From the NCBI GenBank assembly GCA_020073105.1, contig JAIQFW010000007.1:1-42703 (forward strand): a stretch of 42,703 nucleotides of DNA. Direction: 5' to 3'. The notes beneath the pieces are model-generated. The model was given only the letters and a program-made list of their open reading frames with translations, ran no database searches and was not told the origin of the DNA. Position 1 is the stretch's first letter. Each line of letters starts with the position of its first letter. A program made the translations under genes and the position numbers. Shown piece after piece: positions 31,008 to 39,756 of the stretch. This DNA comes from Terriglobia bacterium (lineage in GTDB: Bacteria > Acidobacteriota > Terriglobia > Terriglobales > Acidobacteriaceae).

Positions 31008-31790
31008 CTAACTTCTCTCCGGTTCCGGTACAAACCGGTACCCCACTCCCCGCACTGTGAGAAGGTGTTCCGGGCTGGCGGGATCGTTCTCGATATAACG
31101 CCGCAGCCGCACCATGAAGTTGTCGATCGCCCGGGTATCGGTGTCTTCGTGCAGCCCCCAGACTTCCTCGAGAATTGACTTGCGCGAGACCACGCGGCCA
31201 CTATTGCGGACCAGGTACCGCAACAACTCCGCTTCCATCACCGTAAGCTGAATGGTGTTCCGTTTCACCCGCAGTTCCAGCTTGGCAAAATCTATGGTTC
31301 GTCCGTCGAAGGAGAATTGGTCCTGGTCTGACTTCGCTACGCTTCCATCGCCCGGAGCAGTCGAGGCCGCCCGCGACCACTCGCGGCGCCGCAACAGGCC
31401 CTGCAGTCGCGCCAGCAAGATGGGCAACTCGAAAGGTTTGGGAAGGTAGTCATCCGCGCCAGACGCAAAGCCTTTGAGTACGTCCTCGGGCCGACCACGC
31501 GCCGTCAGCATCAGCACGGGGACGAAGTTCTTGGCGGCGCGTAATTCGGCAGCCACGGCAAATCCGTCCTTGCCGGGAAGCATCACGTCGAGGACCACCG
31601 CGTCGAAGTCCTCCCGCTGAGCATCGTTCCTTTTGCCGTTTTTCTTGCCCTCTTTAGGGGGACGCAAGAGCCGCTGCAGCGCGCTCTCGCCGTCGCCGGC
31701 GACTTCCACGGTGTGCCCTTCGGCCTCCAGGTTGAACTGCAACCCCTTGGCGAGATGCACCTCATCTTCCACAATCAGCACGCGGCTCAT
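31008..31790 (-). CDS. OmpR/PhoB-family response regulator
   Basis: A 260-aa two-component regulator. The receiver domain has the acidic pair Glu8/Asp9, phosphoacceptor Asp68 (VVLDVMLPGKDG), Thr96 and Lys118 (YLPKPF). An unusual Lys/Asn-rich insertion (about residues 44-61) lies between helix 2 and strand 3, making the receiver longer than normal. The C-terminal winged helix (~165-255) ends in RAIDNFMVRLRRYIE...HLLTVRGVGYRF, typical for OmpR DNA binding. Its ATG overlaps the kinase stop by 4 bases (ATGA), so kinase and regulator are translationally coupled, kinase first. Targets unknown. Confidence 0.95.
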   Translation of the reverse strand: MSRVLIVEDEVHLAKGLQFNLEAEGHTVEVAGDGESALQRLLRPPKEGKKNGKRNDAQREDFDAVVLDVMLPGKDGFAVAAELRAAKNFVPVLMLTARGRPEDVLKGFASGADDYLPKPFELPILLARLQGLLRRREWSRAASTAPGDGSVAKSDQDQFSFDGRTIDFAKLELRVKRNTIQLTVMEAELLRYLVRNSGRVVSRKSILEEVWGLHEDTDTRAIDNFMVRLRRYIENDPASPEHLLTVRGVGYRFVPEPERS

Positions 31791-32722
31791 GCCAGCTTCT
31801 CCTGTGCAACCCCTCCCGGAGCAACACTCCTGGGCAGTTCCATGATTACGGTCGTGCCGTGACCTTCTCCTTCGCTTTGCGCGAATACGCGTCCACCATG
31901 TTTTTTCGCAATGGCGCGAACGATGAACAGGCCCAGTCCCGTCCCTTTGACGTGGGTGAGGGTGCGGTTGGGGACGCGATAAAAACGCTTGAACACCCGT
32001 TTCAATTCCTGGGTTGGAATTCCTACCCCATGGTCTTGGACTTTCAGGGCGATACGCTTTTCGTCGGGAATTTCGACTCTGACGGAAATGTCAACCTTCT
32101 CTCCGGAATACTTGATCGCATTATCCAGCACGTTGGATACCGCGGTTCGTAGTTCTTCGGGATCGCCGTCGACGGTTGCCTGGGTTCCGTTGACTGCCGG
32201 CTCGAATCTCAGCGCTTCAACCTGCAAGTGGTGTCCGTTGCGGGCAATTCCCACACATTCCCGCACCAGGCTTTCAAAATCGACGGGGACCCGCCGGCGC
32301 GCGGTGTGCTTGTGCCCCAGCATGCCGGCCTTCAGAACCTGTTCGACGGTCCCCAGCAGGCGGTCGGTATCGTCCAACATCAGGCGGTAGAACTCACGCC
32401 GCTGGGAGTCGTCCACCTCGCGGCGTTGCAGCGTCTGTAGGTAAAGGCGGATGGAAGTGATGGGAGTTTTGAGTTCGTGGGTGACGGCGTTGATGAAGCT
32501 ATCGTGCTGCTCGTTGCGGCGAATCTCGCGTACCAGAAAAATCGTGTTCAGGACCAGTCCTGTCGTAATAGCGCCGAAGAACAGGATACCGAGAAAGACT
32601 TTGACGTCCAGCCGCCAGTTCAGGATGATCCAGCCCATCCCGACCGCGACCGCCGCGCCGGCCAGGCTTACGCCTAGAACCAGGAAGGTGATGGTCGCTT
32701 TACGCCGGCTGGTGATGCGCAT
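31787..32722 (-). CDS. Membrane sensor histidine kinase
   Basis: A 311-aa kinase with two membrane helices (about 10-34 and 41-64) separated by only a few residues, so there is virtually no periplasmic sensor domain. The HisKA domain has His82 in NAVTHELKTPITSI. The HATPase domain shows the N box (SNVLDNAIKYS), G1 (VQDHGVGIPTQELKRVFKRFYR) and G2 (HVKGTGLGLFIVRAIAKKHGG). It probably senses a membrane or cytoplasmic signal. It partners the response regulator directly downstream (4-bp overlap). Confidence 0.95.
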   Translation of the reverse strand: MRITSRRKATITFLVLGVSLAGAAVAVGMGWIILNWRLDVKVFLGILFFGAITTGLVLNTIFLVREIRRNEQHDSFINAVTHELKTPITSIRLYLQTLQRREVDDSQRREFYRLMLDDTDRLLGTVEQVLKAGMLGHKHTARRRVPVDFESLVRECVGIARNGHHLQVEALRFEPAVNGTQATVDGDPEELRTAVSNVLDNAIKYSGEKVDISVRVEIPDEKRIALKVQDHGVGIPTQELKRVFKRFYRVPNRTLTHVKGTGLGLFIVRAIAKKHGGRVFAQSEGEGHGTTVIMELPRSVAPGGVAQEKLA

Positions 32723-32802
32723 AGCAGAATTGTAGCGCGGGAAGTTGGAGGCCGGAGGGAAAGTGGCGCCGGTGTGCCTACTCGGGAAATGCGGCTAACG
32801 TC

Positions 32803-33717
32803 CTAGTCGCCGACGGTCGGAGACGGGGTCGCCGCCAAGCCGAGGGTTGTGATCGACTGAACGACTGGCGGGGTGGACGGCAATGCGGACATCCGCACCC
32901 GATAGATGTGCCGCGCCAAGCCAAGCTTATTCAGCGCCCAGATGCCATACCAGTTGAAATCGATTTCGTACCAGCGCAGGCCGTGGGCGGCGGAAACCGG
33001 ATGCGCGTGATGGTTGTTGTGCCAGCCTTCCCCGAAAGTCAGGATCGCCACCCAGAAGTTGTTGGTCGACATGTCCTTGGTGGCAAACCGGCGAGAGCCC
33101 CAGGTGTGAGTTGCCGAGTTCACCAGCCAGGTGGCGTGCAGACCCACCACAGTGCGCATGAAGATGCCCCACATCAGGAACGGCAGACCGCCGATCGCTA
33201 GCAGCGCCAAGCCCAAAACCACGATGGGAACGTAGTGGTATTTCGTGAGCCAGACGTGGACCTTATCCTTGGCCAAGTCGGGGACATAACGCGCCAAGGT
33301 TGTGGTGTCATGGTGCATCGACTTGCCGGTGAGGATCCAGCCCATGTGCGCCCACCACTTGCCATCACGGGGTGAATGCGGATCGCCATCTTCATCCGAA
33401 AACTGGTGATGAATACGGTGCGTCGCCACCCAGAAAATCGGCCCGCCTTCCAGAGCTAGCGTGGCACAGGTGGTCAGGAAATACTCGACCCACTTGGGAG
33501 TCTTGTAGCCACGGTGAGTCAGCAACCGATGGTAGGCCATGCCAATCCCAAGGCTTCCCGAAACCCACCACAGGAAGCACGCCACAAAGAAAGCCTTCCA
33601 GGTGAAAAAGAACAGGGCGGCCACGGCTCCCAAGTGAAACAAGGCCATGAATGTTGCGGTCACCCAGTTGAGTTCGTTATCAGCGGCAGCTTTGCGATTG
33701 AGGGCTTCAAGTTCCAT
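32803..33717 (-). CDS. Membrane fatty-acid (acyl-CoA delta-9-type) desaturase
   Basis: A 304-aa integral-membrane di-iron desaturase. All three histidine boxes are present: HRLLTH (63-68), HRIHH (100-104) and HNNHH (233-237), within four predicted membrane segments. The wording [17 protein letters not shown] and [13 protein letters not shown] is that of the acyl-CoA/stearoyl delta-9 desaturase group rather than DesK-regulated delta-5 enzymes. It introduces a double bond in acyl chains and so adjusts membrane fluidity, with an O2 requirement. It stands alone; no ferredoxin or reductase is adjacent, although a ferredoxin gene lies far upstream in the window. Confidence 0.95.
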   Translation of the reverse strand: MELEALNRKAAADNELNWVTATFMALFHLGAVAALFFFTWKAFFVACFLWWVSGSLGIGMAYHRLLTHRGYKTPKWVEYFLTTCATLALEGGPIFWVATHRIHHQFSDEDGDPHSPRDGKWWAHMGWILTGKSMHHDTTTLARYVPDLAKDKVHVWLTKYHYVPIVVLGLALLAIGGLPFLMWGIFMRTVVGLHATWLVNSATHTWGSRRFATKDMSTNNFWVAILTFGEGWHNNHHAHPVSAAHGLRWYEIDFNWYGIWALNKLGLARHIYRVRMSALPSTPPVVQSITTLGLAATPSPTVGD

Positions 33718-33868
33718 AGTGGCGTTTTCCAGGATGCTGGCGATGGAATGCTCTGGTTACGCTAGCAGGGCGGGGCAGGTTTTTGTGTAATAGTTGTGTA
33801 ATAGAAGGACTTAGGGGATAACGGGAGTACAAGACCCTGGGACTCGAACCCGGCCGAACTCACTGATA

Positions 33869-34753
33869 CTACGCCGCTGATGCGCCCTTTACTTCTACGC
33901 CCGCCCACTTTTCAAGCAGGGTCAGAGTGGCGGCATAGTCCAGGTCTTCATGGCCGTCTTCCGCTGCCATGTCGTAGATCTCTTCCACGGTTTCGAGGCC
34001 GGGCAGCTTGACGCGGGCTTCTTTTGCGGCCTCCAGCGCCAACCGAATGTCCTTCAACATGAGCCGCAGTGGAAAGTTGGCGGAGAAGTCGCGCTTCAGC
34101 ACAAAGGGAGCTTTGTACTCGACCACTCCGGAGCGGACCATGGAAGCTTCGATCAGGGGCAACAAAGTCTCGGCATCGACTCCAAGCTTGGTGGCCAGGG
34201 TGAGCGCTTCGGCAAAGCCTTCATAGATGAGAGCAATCTGAAGATTCATGGCCAGTTTGGCGGCTTCGCCCTTCCCGGTCTCGCCCATGCGGAAGATCTT
34301 CTTGCCGGTGGCGGCGAACAGGGGCTTCAACCGCTCGATCGGGGCTTCGTCTCCGCCGACGATGAAGATCAGCGTGCCCGCCTCGGCTGCAATCTTTGAA
34401 CCGGTGACCGGCGCATCCACGTACTGCACACCTTTGGCCGCGACGCGCTCCGCAAAACGGCGCGTGGCAGAAGGAGCAATGGTGCTCGAGTCTAGAATGA
34501 TCTGGCCATCCGTCAGCGACTCATGCACACCTTGGGGACCGAACAGAATGCTTTCCACCGCCTTGGTATCAGAAACGCATAGCCATATCACCTCGGCGCC
34601 GCGCGCCGCGTCGGCCGGAGACGTCGCGCTGCGGGCCCCTTCGACATCCTTGCCCGCGGTACGGTTCCATACGGTCACTTCATGACCGGCCTTGACCAGA
34701 TTCGACGCCATGGGGCGTCCCATAATACCCAAACCTAAGAAAGCAACCCGCAT
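33869..34753 (-). CDS. NAD(P)-dependent beta-hydroxyacid dehydrogenase (HIBADH/GLYR-like)
   Basis: About 294 aa. The Rossmann N-terminus MRVAFLGLGIMGRPMASNLVKAGHEVTVWNRT is the hallmark of 3-hydroxyisobutyrate / tartronate-semialdehyde / glyoxylate reductases. The substrate-binding segment DAPVTGSKIAAEAGTL and the catalytic Lys in GKGEAAKLAMNLQIA (the conserved G-x3-K-x3-N) are intact. Arg in the WNRT position favours NADP over NAD. The ATG at 34753 with GAGGGG upstream is used rather than the longer frame. The precise substrate is undecided; glyoxylate/succinic-semialdehyde reductase is a fair guess. A glycerate kinase gene lies 1.4 kb away on the same strand. Confidence 0.9.
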   Translation of the reverse strand: MRVAFLGLGIMGRPMASNLVKAGHEVTVWNRTAGKDVEGARSATSPADAARGAEVIWLCVSDTKAVESILFGPQGVHESLTDGQIILDSSTIAPSATRRFAERVAAKGVQYVDAPVTGSKIAAEAGTLIFIVGGDEAPIERLKPLFAATGKKIFRMGETGKGEAAKLAMNLQIALIYEGFAEALTLATKLGVDAETLLPLIEASMVRSGVVEYKAPFVLKRDFSANFPLRLMLKDIRLALEAAKEARVKLPGLETVEEIYDMAAEDGHEDLDYAATLTLLEKWAGVEVKGASAA

Positions 34754-34954
34754 ACTCACCCCTCTTGAGAATGGAACCCTGAACAAAGATTAGAACTGAC
34801 CGTTGCACATCGGTCAAGCAATCCCTTGCCTGATTGTCATAGAATAGCGACAGAAGGACACCTTAAGCTCATCGCAAGACAGTCCGGTTGCCCGGTCCTT
34901 TGGGGATTTCCGGGCTGTCGCACCCGGATCGAGCAGGCGATCCCAAACACGCGG

Positions 34955-35851
34955 ATGTTAAAAGCTGGTCTCAAGAATCCCGCCCTTCGTAAGCGCGCAC
35001 GCGCCTTCGGGCGTCTGGTGCGCCACTCGGCGGTTACTCCGCGCGCTGGCCAAACCCACAAACCAAAACTGGTGAGCAATGGTGAGCTGGGCCTCACCTT
35101 CATTGGCCATGCCAGCTTTTTCCTGCAGATGGGCGGACAGAACGTAATCATCGACCCCAACTTTGCCCGCTGGTTGTTCGTCCTGAAGCGGCTGCGCCAG
35201 CCGGGAGTGCAGCTCCGCGATCTGCCTCCACTCGACCTAGTTCTGGTCACGCACGCTCACTTCGACCACCTGCACCGGCCGTCGTTGCGGGCGATCGTGC
35301 AGCAAGCCCGGCGCCGCCGTGTCCGACCGCCCATCATCGTCGTGCCTCACCACGTGGTGGACTTGGTTTCCGATCTGGGGTTCAGCGACATAGTGGAACT
35401 GGATTGGTGGAACAGTCACCGCCACGGTGGATTGACGGTCACTCACGTGCCCTCGCGCCACTGGGGAGCACGAATTATCAAGGATTCTCATCGCGGATAC
35501 GGCGGCTACGTATTACGCGGAGGACAGCATTCCGTCTATCACGCCGGCGATACCGCGTATTTTCCCGGGTTCCGCGAGATCGGCCGCAGGCTGGCTCCGG
35601 AACTCGCATTGCTGCCCATCGGCGCCTACAATCCTCCCTCGTTCCGTAACGTGCACGCCGACCCCTCTGACGCTACCCGCGCCTTCCTCGACCTGAACGC
35701 ACGCTGGATGGTGCCCATGCATTACGGCACATTCCGTCTGTCTCATGAACCGGTGGACGAGCCGTTGCAACTTCTAGAGCAAGAGGCGCGGGCGGCCGGG
35801 ATTGAAGATCGCGTGATGGTCCTCGAAGAGGGCGTGACGCGGTTCTTCTAG
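34955..35851 (+). CDS. MBL-fold hydrolase (UlaG/NAPE-PLD-like)
   Basis: About 298 aa. The core shows LTFIGHASFFLQMGGQNVIIDPNFA, the metal motif THAHFDHLHRP (HxHxDH), WWNSHRHGGLTVTHVPSRHWGAR, HAGDTAYFPGF with the Asp ligand and VPMHYGTFRLSHEP with the last His. This combination is that of N-acylphosphatidylethanolamine phospholipase D-like / UlaG-like hydrolases. The frame runs upstream to a TTG at 34826, but that extension is not family-like; the ATG at 34955 (MLKAGLKNPALRKRAR) is chosen. Cytoplasmic; substrate unknown, perhaps a phosphodiester or lactone. Confidence 0.88.
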   Translation: MLKAGLKNPALRKRARAFGRLVRHSAVTPRAGQTHKPKLVSNGELGLTFIGHASFFLQMGGQNVIIDPNFARWLFVLKRLRQPGVQLRDLPPLDLVLVTHAHFDHLHRPSLRAIVQQARRRRVRPPIIVVPHHVVDLVSDLGFSDIVELDWWNSHRHGGLTVTHVPSRHWGARIIKDSHRGYGGYVLRGGQHSVYHAGDTAYFPGFREIGRRLAPELALLPIGAYNPPSFRNVHADPSDATRAFLDLNARWMVPMHYGTFRLSHEPVDEPLQLLEQEARAAGIEDRVMVLEEGVTRFF

Positions 35852-36160
35852 AAGGTATCTCTTTGAATGGTTTTGGGCGTGGCACGGCTTGAGGCCTGTG
35901 CGTGAGAACTTCTGGGGTTGCCTCGTGGAATGGAGCACCGCACTCCAGCTCCGAAGGAGTGGCATATGATAGCCCGGACGGTAAGTCCGGGGTTGGAAGT
36001 GGAACAAGATCACGCGCCCAAAGGGCGCACTATTCGCGCACGCTCCTTTAGCCGCGACAAGAACAACCTCAAAGAGCCGGGTGGCCGGTAGGGATGCTTC
36101 GACTGCGTTTGATCTTCGCGGCGCGAAGCTCAATCCTCGCTCAGCATGACAAAGAACTAA
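35852..36160. repeat. Intergenic cluster of short palindromes
   Basis: The 309-bp gap contains no gene but three perfect inverted repeats: CCCGGAC-GGTAA-GTCCGGG (35973-35991), GCGCCC-AAA-GGGCGC (36014-36028) and CTTCGCG-G-CGCGAAG (36114-36128). Ahead of the first is ctccgaaggagtggcatatgatag, a wording that recurs between genes in Acidobacteriota and Planctomycetes. The last part (gggatgcttcgactg...cgctcagcatgacaaag) resembles the element at 9103-9252. Both genes bordering the gap end here, so transcription termination is a possible role. Confidence 0.6.
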
Positions 36161-37489
36161 TCAGTACGCCAGCAACACTCGCAAATCTCTCAAATTATTT
36201 CCCGTCGGGCCGGTCACAATGGCGTCACCCAGCGCCTCAAAAAACGGGTAGGCATTGAAGTTGCGCAGGTAGGCTTCCGCATCCAGACCGCGAGCTTTGG
36301 CGCGATCGAGAGTTGTGCCATCCACCACCGCACCCGCGGCGGAACTGTTGCCGTCGATGCCGTCGGTGCCGGCACTCAGCACCGTAACGCTCTCTCCTGC
36401 AATCTTTGGGGCGCAGGCCAGAGCAAACTGCTGGTTGCGTCCGCCGACGCCGCCCTCGGTGACCTTGACGGTCACCTCGCCACCGGAAATCAGGCAGACC
36501 CGTTCGGATTTCTTTCGTAGCTCGCGAATCCGGCCGAGGAGATAGTCGGCGGCACGCGTGTAATCCCAGTCGTCGCAACTGTTGTCCACCTCGACTTTGA
36601 ACTGTTGGCGCTCAGCCTCGGCTTTGGCCGCATCAATCAAGGAAGCGTTGGACAATACTGTCCACCAGCGGCTGCGAGTGAAGGCAGGGTCGTCAGACTT
36701 GGGAGTTTCTTCTAAGGCATGACGCTGGAAGAGTTCCCGCACCGATTCCGGGAACTGCTCGAGCATGCCGTGCTTCGCGGCGATCGCGTGGCAGTCAGCC
36801 ACCGTCGTGGAATCGGGCATGGTCGGACCGGAGGCCAGTGCGTCCGGCGTATTGTCGGGAACGTCAGACACCAGAATCGATACCTGCTGTGCCGGATAGG
36901 CCGCCTGCGCCAGACGCCCGCCCTTGATTGCAGATAGATGTTTGCGAATCGCGTTGATCTCGGCGATCGGTGCGCCGGAGTGCACCAGGACTTTGTAGGT
37001 CGCGATCAGATCTTCCAGGGAGATTTCGTCATCGATCGGTTTTTCGGCAATCGACGATCCACCGCCGCTCAGCATGAAAATCACCAAGGCGGAAGCTCCC
37101 AGCCCGCTGACTGACTTAAGCATAGCCTCCGCTGCGCGGACCGACTCAGGGTTGGGCGTGGGATGCCCTCCCTGGAAATAGCGGAATCCGCGCTTCTGAA
37201 AAGCAGGTTCGACCGAACTGGCCACGATCCCTTCAAAGCGGTCCCCAGCCTGCATCTCCAGCGCATTCACCAGAGTGTGCGCAGCCTTTCCGATGGAAAC
37301 CACATACACCCGGTCGTAGGAATGGAGGTCGTGGAGATCCTCGCAGACGCGTAACACGCCGCGCTCGCAAGCCACATGACGCCCAAAGGCCCGGTCAATG
37401 CCTGACTCGGCAAGCGCGTGCTCGAAGAGGTGCCGCGCGGTGACGCGCATTTCGATTGCCAACTTCTCGCTTCTGCCGGTCGGGGCCAT
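36161..37489 (-). CDS. Glycerate kinase (MOFRL family)
   Basis: About 442 aa, ATP-dependent glycerate 2-kinase (GckA/TtuD type). The N-terminal part has VYVVSIGKAAHTLVNALE and GGHPTPNPESVRAAEAML; FMLSGGGSSIAEKP is the nucleotide/substrate loop; INAIRKHLSAIKGGRLA carries the conserved lysines. The C-terminal MOFRL part shows LISGGEVTVKVTEGGVGGRNQQFALA and SAGTDGIDGNSSAAGAVV. Length is normal. The ATG at 37489 is preferred; the frame extends 14 residues further. With the beta-hydroxyacid dehydrogenase nearby it fits a glycerate/glyoxylate route (tartronate semialdehyde to glycerate to 2-phosphoglycerate), though the two are not in one operon. Confidence 0.93.
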   Translation of the reverse strand: MAPTGRSEKLAIEMRVTARHLFEHALAESGIDRAFGRHVACERGVLRVCEDLHDLHSYDRVYVVSIGKAAHTLVNALEMQAGDRFEGIVASSVEPAFQKRGFRYFQGGHPTPNPESVRAAEAMLKSVSGLGASALVIFMLSGGGSSIAEKPIDDEISLEDLIATYKVLVHSGAPIAEINAIRKHLSAIKGGRLAQAAYPAQQVSILVSDVPDNTPDALASGPTMPDSTTVADCHAIAAKHGMLEQFPESVRELFQRHALEETPKSDDPAFTRSRWWTVLSNASLIDAAKAEAERQQFKVEVDNSCDDWDYTRAADYLLGRIRELRKKSERVCLISGGEVTVKVTEGGVGGRNQQFALACAPKIAGESVTVLSAGTDGIDGNSSAAGAVVDGTTLDRAKARGLDAEAYLRNFNAYPFFEALGDAIVTGPTGNNLRDLRVLLAY

Positions 37490-37602
37490 GCGGAGGATTA
37501 TAGAGGCTGCGCAGCTGTTACCTCCCGTCACAGCCCGAAGTGATCCGTGCGGTTGCCCGATGTCCTCCGTTGGGGTAGTATTTTGGCGCCTCGGGGGAGA
37601 GT

Positions 37603-38781
37603 ATGAAAAGTTACGTTACAGCCTCAACTAGCGTCCTCGCCGCAATCTTGTTCTTGGCCGTTGCCCTGTTTGGCCAGAGCGCAACCTCGCCACAAGCCGC
37701 GCCGACGAGCGGTGGCTCGGTGGCTGCTGGCAGCACACCTGCGCCCGCGACGCATGCGCCTCGCTTCGTGCCGGTGCTCATCTCGGCAACGGATGGCAGC
37801 GGCCATCCCATGCTTGGGCTGACCAAGGAACAGCTTTCGATCCAGGACGCCAATCACGCGGTGCTGCCTCTGCAACTGTACAAGGACTTTCCGCTGCACC
37901 TGGGCATTGTCCTACTGGCCACGCCGGCTACCTTCGCACAGCAGCAGGCCGCGGCCGTTGACCTGGTCAACAAAGCCATACGGCCCAACGTCGACGAAGC
38001 TTTTGTGATCAGCGCCCACGGGAAGAAACCTTGGGCCTCCGACCGATTGGAGTGGGCGCACGATCCGGCTGCACTCACCAAGATCATTCAGGGCCTCGAC
38101 CCCAATGCGGGCATTTATGATGCCTTCAATTTCGAAATGAAAACGGATGAGGTAGGAAGCGACGAGGATGCCGGCCGAAGCACGCTGCAGACTTTTGGAG
38201 GGGGAGGGGTCACAGCTTTTGACGTCGTTTACACCATGATGAGCTCGGATCCTCGCCCCTCACGCCGTGTGATGGTCATCTTTCGCGAACCCTGGCCGCA
38301 CAGCCCCGGGTTTGGAACCCGGGCAAATACCGCGGTAGAGGGTCAGTTGATGCGAGTGATTGCGGCCGCCCAGGAAATGCACGTCGCCACCTTCGTAATC
38401 GGCCTGGAGGATCCCAAGTTCAGCCGCATCACTGACACCAACATTGGGAAGAACTACATATCGCTGCACGCCGGAGATGACGGCGGCGCCGGCACAGCTA
38501 CGCGCAGCTTTGACAACGAAATGCAGCAGACACGAATTCGCGCCTACGATGCCGGCAAGGTCAACGTCCAGAGGCTCGCGACCGAGACCGGAGGCGCGAC
38601 CTACTGGAGTCAGAAGAAGAACTACTCCGATGCCGTCAATGCCATTGCCAATCAGCTCGCGGGCCAGTACATCGTGACCTTCACTCCCACTGACGTTCCT
38701 GGCCCCGTTCACACTCTCAAGATCACGGCCAGCAATGGCGCGCATGTGTTGGCGCAGACGGCGTTCCTGTCTGGGAGGTAG
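37603..38781 (+). CDS. Secreted VWFA-related Acidobacterial-type protein (second copy)
   Basis: A 392-aa protein with a signal peptide (VLAAILFLAVALFGQ), an Ala/Thr/Pro-rich linker, and a diverged member of the VWFA-related family: RFVPVLISATDGSGHPMLGLTKEQLSIQD, LPLQLYKDFPLHLGIVLLATPAT, then RVMVIFREPW and NAIANQLAGQYIVTFTPTDVPGP. Unlike the copy at 15967, the first MIDAS motif (DxSxS) has been replaced (LLATPAT), so metal-dependent binding is doubtful. GGGGGAGAG precedes the ATG. The reading frame ends at 38781. Function unknown; probably periplasmic or surface. Confidence 0.85.
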   Translation: MKSYVTASTSVLAAILFLAVALFGQSATSPQAAPTSGGSVAAGSTPAPATHAPRFVPVLISATDGSGHPMLGLTKEQLSIQDANHAVLPLQLYKDFPLHLGIVLLATPATFAQQQAAAVDLVNKAIRPNVDEAFVISAHGKKPWASDRLEWAHDPAALTKIIQGLDPNAGIYDAFNFEMKTDEVGSDEDAGRSTLQTFGGGGVTAFDVVYTMMSSDPRPSRRVMVIFREPWPHSPGFGTRANTAVEGQLMRVIAAAQEMHVATFVIGLEDPKFSRITDTNIGKNYISLHAGDDGGAGTATRSFDNEMQQTRIRAYDAGKVNVQRLATETGGATYWSQKKNYSDAVNAIANQLAGQYIVTFTPTDVPGPVHTLKITASNGAHVLAQTAFLSGR

Positions 38782-38841
38782 GGCAGTCCATCAAGGGAGG
38801 AAGCCGGCGTGGAGCTCAGAGAGTGTCCCAGGTTGTTCTCT

Positions 38842-38896
38842 GCCGGGCTTCTCTGCGTGCTCTGCAGCGTTTCTCGGCGCTCTCTGCGTTTTAAGA
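38842..38896. repeat. 'ctctgcg' family intergenic repeat, copy B
   Basis: gccgggcttctctgcgtgctctgcagcg... closely resembles 12048-12102, including the flanking ccca-ggttg/ttggct and the trailing ttta(a)ga. It lies after the second VWFA gene. Only one arm of the inverted pair seen at 12028-12180 is present here. Confidence 0.6.
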
Positions 38897-38957
38897 TTTT
38901 GATGGAGCAGAGCTGTCGATTCCAGAATCTCCGATTTGCTAAGACCCTTCCGAAACT

Positions 38958-39623
38958 CTACGCGACGGGCAAGGTATCCCTGACCCAAGCCTCAATGGTT
39001 TCGCGCACTTCCCGCAGCCGCCCTTCAAAGAAGTGGTCTGCGCCTTCGATCAATACCAGTTTCTTGGGCTCGGGTAGCGCTGCCGCCACTTCCTGCAATT
39101 TTGCCTGCGGGCCGAACTGGTCACGTGCGCCGCTAAGCAACAACTTGGGTTTGTTACATTCCCGGAGGAAATCAAAGTCGTAGCTGCGTTCGTCCGCAGG
39201 AACTACCGGGATGCCCAGGCCAATCACTGCTTTCACCCGTGAGTCGGGACATGCCGCCCTTAGCCCCACCGCCGCTCCAAATGAGAATCCCGCGAAAATC
39301 AGCGGCAGGTGGAATTCACCATCCAACCAGTCGAGCGCCGCTCGCACATCGTCCACTTCGCCGTAACCGTGGTCGTGCTCCCCCTGGCTCAGTCCGGCTC
39401 CGCGAAAGTTGAAGCGCAACACCGGGTAACCAAAGCTGTTCAGCGCTTTCATGGTGTGAAACACCACCTTGTTGTGCAACGTTCCCCCGTACAGGGGATG
39501 GGGATGACAGACCAAAGCCGCATAGGCTGCGGACTCCGCGCCCTCATTGAGAAGGGCTTCGAGACGTCCGGCCGGACCATCAAGAAAGAAAGAGCGAATC
39601 ACAGAGCTTGGCAGTGAGGGCAC
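38958..39623 (-). CDS. Alpha/beta hydrolase (COG2945-like)
   Basis: A 221-aa serine hydrolase. The oxyanion region is LVCHPHPLYGGTLHNKVV, the nucleophile elbow is GFSFGAAVGLRAA, and a late Asp/His pair appears in LLLSGARDQFGP and GADHFFEGR. Such small cytoplasmic esterase/thioesterase-like proteins are widespread and mostly uncharacterised. The start is a GTG at 39623; no ATG upstream fits. It is divergent from the M20 amidohydrolase (134 bp between starts), so a shared regulatory region is possible. Confidence 0.88.
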   Translation of the reverse strand: MPSLPSSVIRSFFLDGPAGRLEALLNEGAESAAYAALVCHPHPLYGGTLHNKVVFHTMKALNSFGYPVLRFNFRGAGLSQGEHDHGYGEVDDVRAALDWLDGEFHLPLIFAGFSFGAAVGLRAACPDSRVKAVIGLGIPVVPADERSYDFDFLRECNKPKLLLSGARDQFGPQAKLQEVAAALPEPKKLVLIEGADHFFEGRLREVRETIEAWVRDTLPVA

Positions 39624-39756
39624 TCACATTAAATTATCAGAACGATGCCGAGTATCAGAGAATCTCCTTCGTGTACCCTTTGTGGTTTCGGGTTGCCAGA
39701 TTGACAACCGCCGTCAGCTGCACCGCCCGACGCGCCAGTAGGATATTCTTTCAGCC

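Noticed and set aside
33830-33868. tRNA-like T-arm wording (gggactcgaacccggcc) on the plus strand
   Set aside because: On the minus strand it reads GGTTCGAGTCCC, but there is no matching acceptor stem, anticodon arm or CCA; too little for a tRNA or a convincing attachment site.
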